Source: Ectobius pallidus
Lineage: Eukaryota > Arthropoda > Insecta > Blattodea > Ectobiidae
Length of the DNA stretch: 64,000 bases
Assembly: GCA_964059195.1 (NCBI GenBank)
Contig: CAXKWD010000005.1
Span: 154,099,265 to 154,163,264 of the forward strand
Reading direction: 5' to 3'
Shown in pieces: positions 23,641-34,700 of this stretch (positions within the stretch are counted from its first letter, which is position 1; each line of letters opens with the position of its first letter). The translations under genes and the position numbers were made by a program. The notes below the pieces were generated by a model that saw nothing but the letters and a program-made list of their open reading frames with translations, was not told where the DNA came from and did no database searches.

Positions 23641-25444
23641 ACTAGGGACCGGATTCTTAGGTTTTTCCTTACTTCCAAAACAAAAAGCGCTCATACACTT
23701 TTTCGAATCATGTCCATAGGATTCACCCACATTAATTCTGTGGCACCTAAAAATACCTAAATCGGGTATGAAAACCTAAATATATCTAAACGGGATATAA
23801 AACCTAAAATATCTCATTTAGGCTACTTTTTTGTCTTTTTTGTATGTCAGTTGAGAAATCGACATTTTGCGGAGAGACAATAATTTGTGTCGGATTGAAA
23901 TTAATACCACCAGCGTTTTGTTCAACCCATTGTCATCCAGGATGGACAGTATCAAGAGATGAAGTGTAAGAGTACCGGCGTATTCCTTTTACGAACAACC
24001 ATTGTTGCAGTGTCTGAACAAGGACATAGATTTCTGTGTTTTAAAGCGCTTGTTTGCATTTATTACTCCCCTATTATTCATATTGAGTGGTCCACTGTGA
24101 GTTTTGAGAAGACGTGTTAATTATGCCGAAACAAATGAAATCGATTTATTACGGCAGTGGATTGTCGACGACCCGAATTTCACGACAGATGACAAAGTAA
24201 TATTTTGTCAAGCCTCCCAGAAAGACGTACGTATCTACTCTTATACAATTCAACGGCCCTAAATAGCGTGCTTGCTCGCCCGCTTCGTGAGACATCGGGT
24301 ATACTCGGCGATGTTCGTCTCTCGCAGTCTAAACTTTCATGACGACTACAAAATTAGGAAGGAAAACCGTTTCTTTATTATATAAGGCCTAAGTGAAATG
24401 AACACAATGAACAAATATTCTAATTTTATTTTTACTTACAATTTTCATAGCTCCGAACCACATACATTTTTAATAATCTACCAGTGTAATTTTCTTAAAA
24501 ATCCTGGAGTCAATGAATAATGGCGGGCGAAGCCGGGGGCAACAGCTGTAAAATATTGATGGTTTTATCTCTTGAAATATCGCTGATAATAACAATCCAA
24601 CAAACCATTCCTTCCCTTGAAACATTATATAATTTCTGAAAATTACACTGAATTGATAAAATAAAATTCACATCATATTCATGTCAATAAACAGCTGAGA
24701 AACAATACGTATTATGTGTTCACAGGTTCTTTGGAACTGCATAATCGATTCTGATATAGTTTTCCCAGGGGGCGCTTTCATGTCGTGGAATGTACTCTAA
24801 AGCAGGTGCAAGTGTTAATAAATATAATGCTTTAATAATTATTATACTCTTAATTTTCAATTTTTAAAAGAATTATCGTGGCGAAGCCACGGGCACCTCC
24901 TAGTTATTTACCTTTCCAGAAAAGGGGGAAGTTTTCGTTCCTAGTTGATCTGTTGTGCAGCTAGCATGCGTAACAACCGAAGAAATGAAAATAATCAGTT
25001 TCACATTATCCACATCCAACCATAATGTATTTTACTCACTAAATTAGAAGCATCGGATTCGAATCTTGAGAAGGGTAGTGTCTAGATACAGTATCCTATT
25101 AACTATTAACTAAGAGATAACAGGAAGAACTTCACAGTTGAGAATCTTGAAAGATACACTGTAACCAGGAATTATGAGGCAATCTTATTTTCACTGCTTC
25201 TTTTGATTGTTTTTCTTTTTTAATTGTACTACTGCCCTAAAGCAAGTTGACACAAATTTAAGTCAATTTTGTTAAGTTAAACTTCAAAACTATTATGTAT
25301 TGAATCCTATGTAGCACACTCAAATTCATTAAACCAATTATTCCACCCAAAAACGATATTTTAGACAAAAAAACCTAAAAAAACTATTTCACCTAATGGC
25401 AAACCTAAAACAGTGTTTTTAAAAACCTAAAAATCCGGTCCCTA
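23641..25444 (+). mobile_element. hAT transposon, defective
   Basis: TIRs TAGGGACCGGATTCTTAGGT and the complement of TAGGGACCGGATTTTTAGGT, with an exact 8-bp target duplication GTCATAAC (23,633-23,640 and 25,445-25,452). The 8-bp duplication and TAGGG ends assign it to hAT. Near 24,123-24,233 the plus strand carries an N-terminal fragment: ATGCCGAAA, then after a shift LLRQWIVDDPNFTTDDKVIF with a following Cys. This resembles the BED-finger start of insect hAT-type proteins. The catalytic region is absent, and a Helitron interrupts the element. Confidence 0.9.
24234..24903 (+). mobile_element. Non-autonomous Helitron inside the hAT element
   Basis: The 3' end has the hairpin CGTGGCGAAGCCACG (24,877-24,891) followed by GGCACCTCCTAG and then T, a classic Helitron terminus. 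A 5' TC start (TCTACTCTTATAC after A) is proposed at 24,234, directly after the hAT coding remnant. It encodes nothing. Its interior shares a module with the Helitron at 60,608. Confidence 0.7.
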
Positions 25445-25452
25445 GTCATAAC

Positions 25453-27774
25453 TTACATCTATACATACATTTACACACATTAAATATCACAACAGCTATC
25501 TACATACCAGTAACCTATCAATATAAGTATTAATAATAAATAAAAAGCTAAATCCCGATTCCGATGTGCAGTTAAAGTGAGATGCTCGGGGAAAAAAGAC
25601 TTCAGATTCGAATTCCCTAGCCCCCCCTCCCCCCAAAAAAAACACGCATAGTGATTTTTGTGTAAGTTATTCAATGTTCTTCTTTTCCCGGTTGCTATGG
25701 CAAAACAAGATAGGCAACTTTCAGTTAATTTCAGAATTGTTAAATAGTGTGTAGCCTACTTATTTCTCATAAAAAAAAATATTTCATATAGACCATATTA
25801 TTAGCATTAACCAGCGCACGGGTCGGTGTCGACCATACGTGCTCACTTCATACACTTAAATTATTACCCATAAAACCCAATAAAAAAATTATTGATAAAT
25901 TTCATCTTAGTGCTTTTGAGGGAGAATTTTACAAAGTATAAGAGTTAATTTTTCGTCTTATACCCTCAAAAAATATAATAAGATGCCATAAATATATAGA
26001 GTGATGTGGACAACCTTTTACAATGAAGACAAATATTTATAAGTTTGCTATTTTATTGTGTAATAATTAAGTGGACAGATTGTTGATATATTCTAATGGT
26101 CAGTGAATTTTATATGGTCTATGTTACTTCAATTAATTGGATTAAAACTGTTAGACAAAATTTTAAAATGATAAAAAAGCAGTTTTTACATAGACAATTA
26201 TATATACATAAAACGATAAAAAATTGATAAGATTATATATACATTAAGAGATTACATATATACTTATATACAAATAAAAGTTGTCCTGTAGTGGTAGACT
26301 AAAATATTCTTGCAAGTAGTGTACTTGCGCGTTGTATATATTAAGAGTCACATATTTATATTTATGTACAATTAAAGGTTATCTTGGAATTATAGTCTAA
26401 AAAAATAAATACAAATAGTTATATTCTATTATTTACATTAACTACTGTACGAGTACCCACAAGCAAGCAAAAATTTCATGGAAACCCATAAACATAACTA
26501 CAAATAAAATAACACTTAGATTTCCTCAATTCTCCAAACCGAGGCTTTCTGACTCGCATCTAACTTTCTGCAGAAATTTACATAGCCCATGCCAATAAAT
26601 TGTGTTCATCCTGCAACGATAGGTGGCGATGGGTGTACACGGAAACACCAATTCATTATATTCATTTCAAAATTTTGTATTAAAGAATTCTCCTTCCACT
26701 GAAGTATCCCAACACTTTCCATTGCAGAGATTGATGAAAAGGTAAACTTTCTATTTTGGACGCATGCTGTGTTATGATGCATCAAGAATCAGGCTTGATG
26801 AACGGGTGACGTGTTTTCACTGACAGTTTTGGACGTCATTAAACACGTCGTTTATGGTTTAGAAAATTCTTCCTCGTGGTTCACATTGTTTTTGTGTCAT
26901 TATGTCCATCTGCGAGCAATGCACAACGAATGAGAGATTGATGAATAGGGGAAATTCCCCACAGGAAACACGAAATATCTCCCGTTTTTAAAAAGAGCGA
27001 CGGTTTAAAAATAAAAAGTATAGTTTGTGTATAAAACAAGAGGGTGGTATTGTGGGCTCCAAATAGAAATAAACGATAGGATGGATAAAAAATGTTTTAG
27101 CTTTTTTTTTTTAATTCCACGCGAAGTAACTTCTCATTTTAGCCTATAGGCCTACTGAAATAATCATATCCGTATTCTTGTACAAATGAAACCGTCCTCT
27201 TGGTTTTAGTTTCGGAACATTAAATGAGGTAGGCATAGGCCTCTGGGAAATTCACTATTTTTGAACGAAAAGGTATTGGTATTTGCAGATATAGGCCTAA
27301 TTATAATATATTTCAGTAGGCATACCTAAACTTCGCAATAATTACCAGTCAATATAAAACAAATGGTACTTGAATCGAGGATAATGAATCAGTATATATG
27401 GATCCCATCAGGGTTGGTTTAGGCCTAACCTTTGGGTAGGCCCCGAGGAGGTCTTTATGTAGGGAAGGCCGCCGTTCTTCATTAAAACCACTGTAATCTT
27501 TAATGCGACTTGAATTTCATACGTACTGTATACTGTATTGATACAGTGCCTATGTTTTATTGTAGCCTACATTGTAATAGGGCAAGAGCAAAAATTACAA
27601 AGTGTAGAATTACGAAATTAGCAAAAACTGAATGTATTATATGGGAACGCCATTGAAAGCTGTAGATTATTTCATATCAATACTTACTTAAAATAAGCTT
27701 TTCGTGCGACAAAATTAGTCACTATTCACTATGATCTTTTTTGCTACATCACTTTCCATCTTAAGAGCGTGTTT
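25453..27774. other. No gene recognised (long AT-rich gap)
   Basis: No recognisable coding region or TIR pair. A short GC-richer stretch near 26,600-26,650 (GGCGATGGGTGTACACGGAA) resembles the complement of 57,190-57,225, suggesting another low-copy dispersed repeat. Confidence 0.4.
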
Positions 27775-27857
27775 ATACAATAGGGTAGGCCATGGAACTA
27801 TTGACTGTCAATTATTTCTATCATTGGTATATTTTGTGGAGTAAATATAACTGATGT
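27775..27857 (-). mobile_element. SINE tail fragment abutting Helentron copy c
   Basis: Matches the tail of the 10,862-11,168 SINE (GGGTAGGCCATGGAACTATT, TGTCAATT) and stops exactly where the Helentron-like 5' end begins. Confidence 0.65.
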
Positions 27858-28424
27858 TATTAAGTGCCAGTATGGTACTTTATGAGATTGTGTGGGGGAC
27901 GAAAAATGTCTGTCCGTCTGTCCGTCCGTCCGTCCGTGTGTCTGTACGCGCTCTAACTCAAATACGCTTTATCGAATTTTAATGAAACTTGGTGTACGCG
28001 TTTATAATGTCCATGGGAAGAACCCTATTGAAATTGGACCAAATCGGTTCACCGGTACCGGAGTAAAACCCAATTTAGTGTATATTTTAAAGGCGCCATA
28101 ACTCACATACGCTTTATCGGATTTTCATGAAACTTGGAATACCTATTTATAATGTCCATGGGAAGACGTCTGTTGATATTGGACCAAATCGGTTGTCCGG
28201 TACCGGAATAATACCCAATTTAGTGCCCTTTTATGGTATCATATAAGAAAAGGCGCGGTAACTCAAATACGCTTTATCGGATTTTCATGAAACTTCGTAT
28301 ACTTATTTATAACAATCATGGCAATAAGTCTATTGAATTTGGACCTAATCGGTCGTCCAGTATCGAAATAAAGAGTAATTATCAGTCAAATTTATTATAA
28401 TATTTTGGTTCAATTCGAAGCATT

Positions 28425-28455
28425 TTGATTGGCTCGCGGCCAACCAATCAGCGGG
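28425..28455. promoter_or_regulatory. Paired inverted CCAAT boxes
   Basis: GATTGG and, 11 bp on, CCAATC (within GATTGGCTCGCGGCCAACCA) form facing CCAAT motifs in a locally GC-rich patch, as in NF-Y-type promoters. No gene is seen downstream, so function is speculative. Confidence 0.3.
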
Positions 28456-29042
28456 CGAGTCCCGTAACTAAGGTAAATAACGGGGAATTCTGGAACAAGC
28501 CTTCAATTCCTGTCGAAACCTTCTTTAGTAAATGAGGGTAAAAAGAAGGCACCTTCTTCAAATGCAAAATCAAATTCTCGGTTCTTTCTTATAGCGTCAT
28601 CAATTAATGACAGCTTATAAAGCTTCCTTCAGTTGCCATGGACAGTTGACATCTACATGAAAAACAAATGTTCCCATATGTACGATTATAAATGAAATGC
28701 TGTTGTATAATGACTAATTATTTTGCTAAAATTGATTACAATTAGATTAAAGCATTGAATTTTACTTCAGCCTATGTCAGATTTATAATCCCTGAACTCT
28801 TAATAAATAAAAACATTAACTTCTGAGAATTTGCATAAGTTGGTACGCTGCTTTAGTGAGGGCCAAATCCGCATTTATGACTCGAATATCGCGAATATTA
28901 TGTTACCAATGAATGGAATAATACTATATTGTAACATAAGAAAACTAGAAGGCTCGAAATATAGCCTAATTTCGAAATACTGTGATTTTTCTTTTCTGTG
29001 AGCTACGACGAGATAGTATTCTTTGGTATTGGACACTCAAAA

Positions 29043-29117
29043 GTCGCAGTGTGGTTTGGTCTTGGGATAAGATGCTTGTCTAGTAATCAAGAGATATCAC
29101 GTTCGAGTCCACCCTGA
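29043..29117 (+). mobile_element. tRNA-like SINE head
   Basis: About 75 nt with a perfect box B (GTTCGAGTCC, about 29,100) before a T-rich stretch. No full cloverleaf with a clear anticodon arm, so SINE-like is preferred over a tRNA gene. Confidence 0.4.
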
Positions 29118-29725
29118 AGCAATTTTTTTTTATTATTATCAATTGTGTTAAATTGAGCCTATTCCATTCTTGTGTCCTATTTTGTCAATGTGCTTAAATA
29201 AGTATTACATTTTTCTTTAAAAAAAACTGGGAATTCATTGTCTTTCATTGACCTACATCATTCCTAAAGAATAACATAAGCCTATAAATGTTATTTCACG
29301 AACAGAAACTAGCTAAAGTTATTGCGTTGCGTTAAAATTGCATAAGCCTATACTCAGAACAAAACTGCATACCGCTAGGTGGAACTATCCTCTTCTTATT
29401 GGCTTACTGTACTATTTCATTGTCAATGCATTTTGTAAAATGTTTACATATTTTAAGAATTAGTATATCAGTGTATACCAATATGAATTAAGGTTAAGAA
29501 TCAAACGTTAGACCTTTGTTCTTCCGTAAGCCCTGCTTAATGAATCGATCTGGAGTTTAACTCGGAGATCTATTTAAAAAAAAAAACTTATTTTCTGTAT
29601 ATCATAACTGCAATTATTACTGATTAAAAAAGCATACTGGCACTTTGTTATATCAGTTTACCTGATTTTATTACTGATTAAAAAAGCATACTGGCACTTT
29701 GTTATATCAGTTTACCTGATTTTAT

Positions 29726-30476
29726 TATTATCTGTGAACAGCCTAGCTCTAGAACGAAAAATCATATAAAAACATTTTGTATTGGACTCGGGTATCTTTT
29801 GGGGATATGACACTCTTACTCTTAATGCCACTTTATATTAAGAAAATTTCATTTTTCGCCATTTTTCGAAAACGTCTCTTACGATTTTTTTAAAATTTGT
29901 TCTAAGAGCTAAAACTTTTTTTTAACTGTTTTTTGCATAAATTGTTTGAAGGGTTGTTATAAGCCACCCACTGTTTATAGAAACTCAGTCTTACCTCATG
30001 AAGAATCAAGTTTTGCATCAGGTTGAAATAACTGTATCCGTGCTCTTTGCAATACGGCCTCTTCTTTTATATCAGAGTTTGAAGTGAGAAAGGTGTATTG
30101 CCTATGCTTAGGGTAAAGTTACGTTAGTGCATTAATCAAATTTTGTTTGAGTTGTGTATCCTTCGGGGATGCGATGTGGTAACGACATTCTCTTCATTTT
30201 TAAAACCAATTTATATTAAGAGAATGTCATAGAAAATATATTATACTAAGAGGCAAAACTTTTATTTGGGCAGAGTGTGTTATTTTGTTTCCCATGTGTA
30301 ACTGTTCTTCCGTTATAGCACTCAATTCTGAGAAAGACAAACTATGCATTGACTCTGGCATTGTTGTTGCTCTTAACTTATGCCCTTTTAAAATTAATTA
30401 ATTGATAGCTAGTCTTATATTGTATTAAATAAAATACTAGGGGTAGAGAGGCAGATAACCTCTGTCTTCCATGATA
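29726..30476. repeat. Second copy of the 14.8-kb dispersed repeat (29,945-30,300)
   Basis: Shares landmarks with 14,810-15,170 (see that entry). The remainder holds nothing I recognise. Confidence 0.65.
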
Positions 30477-31165
30477 CGAGGGTAGATGAAATATAAACGA
30501 GATTATTTTTCATTTATTTTTGTTTGCAATAAACACAAAATCAAGTGTTCTTCGAATTGCTGGCCATCCTCAGCTTCTTGGACTGGACCAAAAAGTATGA
30601 AAATCGCAAGCTAATAAATCAGGACACTAAGAAGGTTGTTAAACTATTTTCTCCATTTTGGTACGTGTGACAGCTCTTGCATTGTCAAGAAGAAGGATCT
30701 CTTCTTCTACCGGTTAGTCACGTCTTTTAGCCTCATTGAAAACCTCGCAGTAGTACGCCGCATTGATTGCGCAACTATATTGTACAAAATCAACGTATAA
30801 AATGCTCTCCCCCCCCCCAAAAAAAAAGCAGTCAAAAGCCTTCTGAATGCCCAGACTTGGCTTTCATAGGGAACTCCACGGCTTCTCACAAACGCCTTGT
30901 GCCAAGTGAAAACACGCGACGTTGACAGAGTTTGTTCCCTAAACTGTGTCAACAGTTTGCGCAAAATGTTGCGCTTTCATTTAGCGAGATAATGCATTGC
31001 GCAACGGAAGGTTGCATTTTTTCTGATATATCCTTGCTGTGTTGCAATCTCACAAAGGCGTCTGATCGCTCTCTCCCCCCCCCCTTCAACATGTCATAAA
31101 GTAGCAGCTTCCTTAGCTGAAAATTATGCCCTAAAATAGTCTCGTTTATATTTGGTCCACCCTCG
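30477..31165 (-). mobile_element. mariner-like element, internally deleted
   Basis: TIRs CGAGGGTAGATGAAATATAA (left) and the complement of CGAGGGTGGACCAAATATAA (right), continuing into ACGAGA. Minus-strand transposase remnants follow the mariner order. First is a segment REQTLSTSRVFTWHKAF like the second helix-turn-helix. Then FVQYSCAINAAYYCEVF, LLLDNARAVTRTKMEKI (second catalytic Asp region) and SPDLLACDFHTFWSSPRS (third Asp region) appear across frameshifts and stops. At 689 bp it is about half the usual 1.3 kb. C and G homopolymers near 30,810 and 31,075 contribute frameshifts. Confidence 0.8.
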
Positions 31166-31319
31166 TTGCAAATAAATTGTAATGCCAGATCCAAGAATTT
31201 TTAATGTATTCTTCTGCACTCTGCTTGATTTATTACTCTCCCTATGTTTTGATCATAAGCGCGGTATTTCACAGGTTTCAAGGTAACATTATAATCTTGA
31301 GTTGCCATTTATGTCATAG

Positions 31320-31680
31320 ATTTCATGAACAATCCGAAATTTTATTAGTATAAGAACATGTACAAACTGATAAGTCCGTTATTTTCTGTTGATGTTATAT
31401 AGATTTTGAAAAGTTTGATCAATTTAAATTGCCACAATACTTTTGCAATGAATGAAATTGTGCTCTTTACTGTCATTGAAATCAATGAAAGCCCTGCGGA
31501 TTTAATGAAGAAGCCACAATTTTATAGTATAAGAACATGTCCAAACTTATAAGTCCGCTATTTTCTGTTGATGTTATACAGATTTTGAAAAGTTTGATCA
31601 ATTTAAATTGCCACAATACTTTTGCAATGAATGAAATTGTGCTCTTTACTGTCATTGAAATCAATGAAAGCCCTGCTGCT
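31320..31680. repeat. 179-bp tandem duplication
   Basis: Two near-identical units (TTTTCTGTTGATGTTATA at about 31,381 and 31,560, period 179) just 3' of the repeat-protein gene. The second unit merges into the region past the stop codon. Confidence 0.85.
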
Positions 31681-31794
31681 TACGAACTTTCTGCTGCCAC
31701 TATTTCATTGCTGCTGCTTATATTTGGGCTTGTGCAAGCCTTCAGGTGCCAGCGTTTGTTTGGCACTTAATGCAGCCTGTGTTTGTTTGACGCT

Positions 31795-34700
31795 TCACCG
31801 GTTTGTTTCGCGAAGCCTGCTAGCTGTACTGCTAGCCTCATTTAGTTGTTCGAAGTTTCGCGTGGTTTGCACCACATTCTGAGACGGTTCTGGAGTGCTG
31901 TCCATATTTTCAGCTCTGTACTTGAATTGCAGTCTTTTTGGCTGGTTGGGGATTCCGGAAGGATTAACCTCGTAGTAGCGAAGTTTAACAGGGAATTCTG
32001 TAGCGAATACTACCAGGCGATCTTCTAGGGACAAGTCTTTCAGTTTGGCCAAGTTTATCTCGGACGAGGACAGTCGACGTACGTTTGCTTGTGGTAGCTT
32101 GATGCCAAGCGTTTCTTCTACTTGAGAGCTGTACTCTCCAGTTGATTTTGGTGCCTCTTCAGGAGGCGGTGTCAGTTTTGCTGATGGAGGTCTGTGTTCC
32201 TCAAGTGGTGTCGGTGGTTTTGTCAGGCATTCTCTGATGCAGATTGGGGGTCAAGTTGATGGACTGAGAGGGTCGATGCAAGTCGTCCCTTGCACTCTTT
32301 TCCGGCTTCGGTTCTTCTGACGGAGGAGATAGCAAGCGGAGGGGAGGCAGCAAGCGGAGGGTATGTGCGGGAGGATCCCTTGCATCATAAGCGAATTCCC
32401 TGAACTCTCTGATCAACTTGCTGACGTAGAGGAAGGTTTCTGGGAAGTACGTTCTACTTCTGGCGATCCTCTCACTGATTAGTTTAGCGACGTGTTCTCG
32501 CAGTGTGGGTCTCTTCTCAAACAGTCTGAAGCTGTGTCTAGTCACTCTTCTCAGAGTGCGCTTCTACTGGAACTGGAAGGTTCGTTGTTGGTTTCATTAG
32601 TTTCTCATATCTGTTTCCTACTTCCTTTACTTCTGGTTTCTCTTCTTCCGGCTGATCGGCAGTTGCAGGATTGTTTTGCGCATGCGTACTATGCGTGTTG
32701 AGTGTCGTATCCGTGAGGTCAAAGACGTTATTTGTGCCTTTCATGTCACTTTGCTTATTTTTTTGATACATTGCAAGCAATGTGTGGGACGCTTGTATTT
32801 GCTCCTTGTAGGGTGTTTTCTGTTCCTCCACTTTTTTCATCTGCTGTAACTGATGAAAACTTGGGCGACGAAGCACCTTAGAGTCGTCGTATTTCATGAG
32901 GGTAGGCGGTGGATAACTTAGAGGCTGGGCGCCCATATTGGGTTGAGGCTTGAAGAATTGGAGTCTCGTGAGGATTCCGTCGAGTATGGGTTCTTGGGGA
33001 CTGTACGCTCTGCTAACTTTATCACCATCCATTTTCACTGGGTCACTATGATGTGGATCGTACTTCTTCATGACGTCTTGGGACTCGAAAACCTCAGTTG
33101 CAGTCTTTTGTTCCTCAGGCTTCTTGGATTCCTCCCGTGTCTCATTCGAATGCCTGGGTTCTGATTTGGATAAGCGTTTGGAGGGAGTGTACACGATGCG
33201 AATTTTGTCACTATCAGTTTTCACTGAGTTATCATGATTTGGACTTAGATTGCATCTTGGGAGTTTGAAACCTGAATAAATCTCTTTTGTTCCCTTGGTT
33301 TTGTGGATTGGTCCAATGTCTCGTTGGAAGGCCAGGGTTCTGATTCGGATAAGCTTTTGGATAGACTGTACATGCCACGAATTTTGTCATCATCCCTTTT
33401 CACAAGATTATTGTGATATGGATTGTACTTCCCTGCGGCGTCTTGGGACTTGAAAACCTCAATTTCACTCTTTTGTTCTCTTGGATTTGTGGATTGGTCC
33501 AGTGTCTCGTAGGAAGGCCAGGGTTCTGTTCTGGATGAGCGTTTGGAGAGACGAATTTTGTTATCATCCCTTTTCACTAGATTATTGTGGTATGGATTGT
33601 ACTTTTCTGCGGCGTCTTGGGACTTGAAAACCTCAATTTCACTCTTTTGTTCCCCAGGTTTCGTGGATTGGTTCAATGTCTCGTAGAAAGGCCAAGGTTC
33701 TGATTCGGATAAGCTTTTGGATAGACTGTACATGCCACGAATTTTGTCATCATCCCTTTTCACAAGATTATTGTGATATGGATTGTACTTCCCTGCGGCG
33801 TCTTGGGACTTGAAAACCTCAATTTCACTCTTTTGTTCTCTTGGATTTGTGGATTGGTCCAGTGTCTCGTAGGAAGGCCAGGGTTCTGTTCTGGATGAGC
33901 GTTTGGAGAGACGAATTTTATTATCATCCCTTTTCACTAGATTATTGTGGTATGGATTGTACTTTTCTGCGGCGTCTTGGGACTTGAAAACCTCAATTTC
34001 ACTCTTTTGTTCCCCAGGTTTCGTGGATTGGTTCAATGTCTCGTAGGAAGGCCAAGGTTCTGATTCGGATAAGCTTTTGGATAGACTGTACATGCCACGA
34101 ATTTTGTCATCATCCCTTTTCACAAGATTATTGTGATATGGATTGTACTTCCCTGCGGCGTCTTGGGACTTGAAAACCTCAATTTCACTCTTTCGTTCTC
34201 TTGGATTTGTGGATTGGTCCAGTGTCTCGTAGGAAGGCCAGGGTTCTGTTCTGGATGAGCGTTTGGAGAGACGAATTTTATTATCATCCCTTTTCACTAG
34301 ATTATTGTGGTATGGATTGTACTTTTCTGCGGCGTCTTGGGACTTGAAAACCTCAATTTCACTCTTTTGTTCCCCAGGTTTCGTGGATTGGTTCAATGTC
34401 TCGTAGGAAGGCCAAGGTTCTGATTCGGATAAGCTTTTGGATAGACTGTATATGCCACGAATTTTGTCATCATCCCTTTTCACAAGATTATTGTGATATG
34501 GATTGTACTTCCCTGCGGCGTCTTAGGGCTTGAAAACCTCAATTTCACTCTTTTGTTCTCTTGGATTTGTGGATTGGTCCAGTGTCTCGTAGGAAGGCCA
34601 GGGTTCTGTTCTGGATGAGCGTTTGGAGAGACGAATTTTATTATCATCCCTTTTCACTAGATTATTGTGTAATGGATTGTACTATTCTGCGGCGTCTTGG

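Larger units (their letters stand above)
27858..29725 (+). mobile_element. Helentron/mini-me-like element, copy c
   Basis: 5' end TATTAAGTGCCAGTATGG after T, then the (GTCY)n tract (27,908-27,940) and three internal units with CAAATACGCTTTATCGG-like starts at 27,957, 28,103 and 28,263. A 1.1-kb unrelated interior follows (28,380-29,505). The 3' region (from 29,510, AGACCTTTGTTCTTCCG) ends with the ATCAG-TTTAC-CTGAT hairpin. The last 54 bp are tandemly duplicated. This is the longest copy here; the extra interior is either the fuller form or an insertion. Confidence 0.75.

Noticed and set aside
27892..28101. Short frames repeated at 13.0, 27.9 and 41.0 kb that look like a conserved small protein (CLSVCPSVRPCVCTR...)
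   Set aside because: They are translations of the same mobile repeat and its GTCY microsatellite; frames differ between copies and run into stops.
31537..31882. Plus-strand open frames
   Set aside because: Overlap a non-coding tandem duplication and the antisense of the gene's end.
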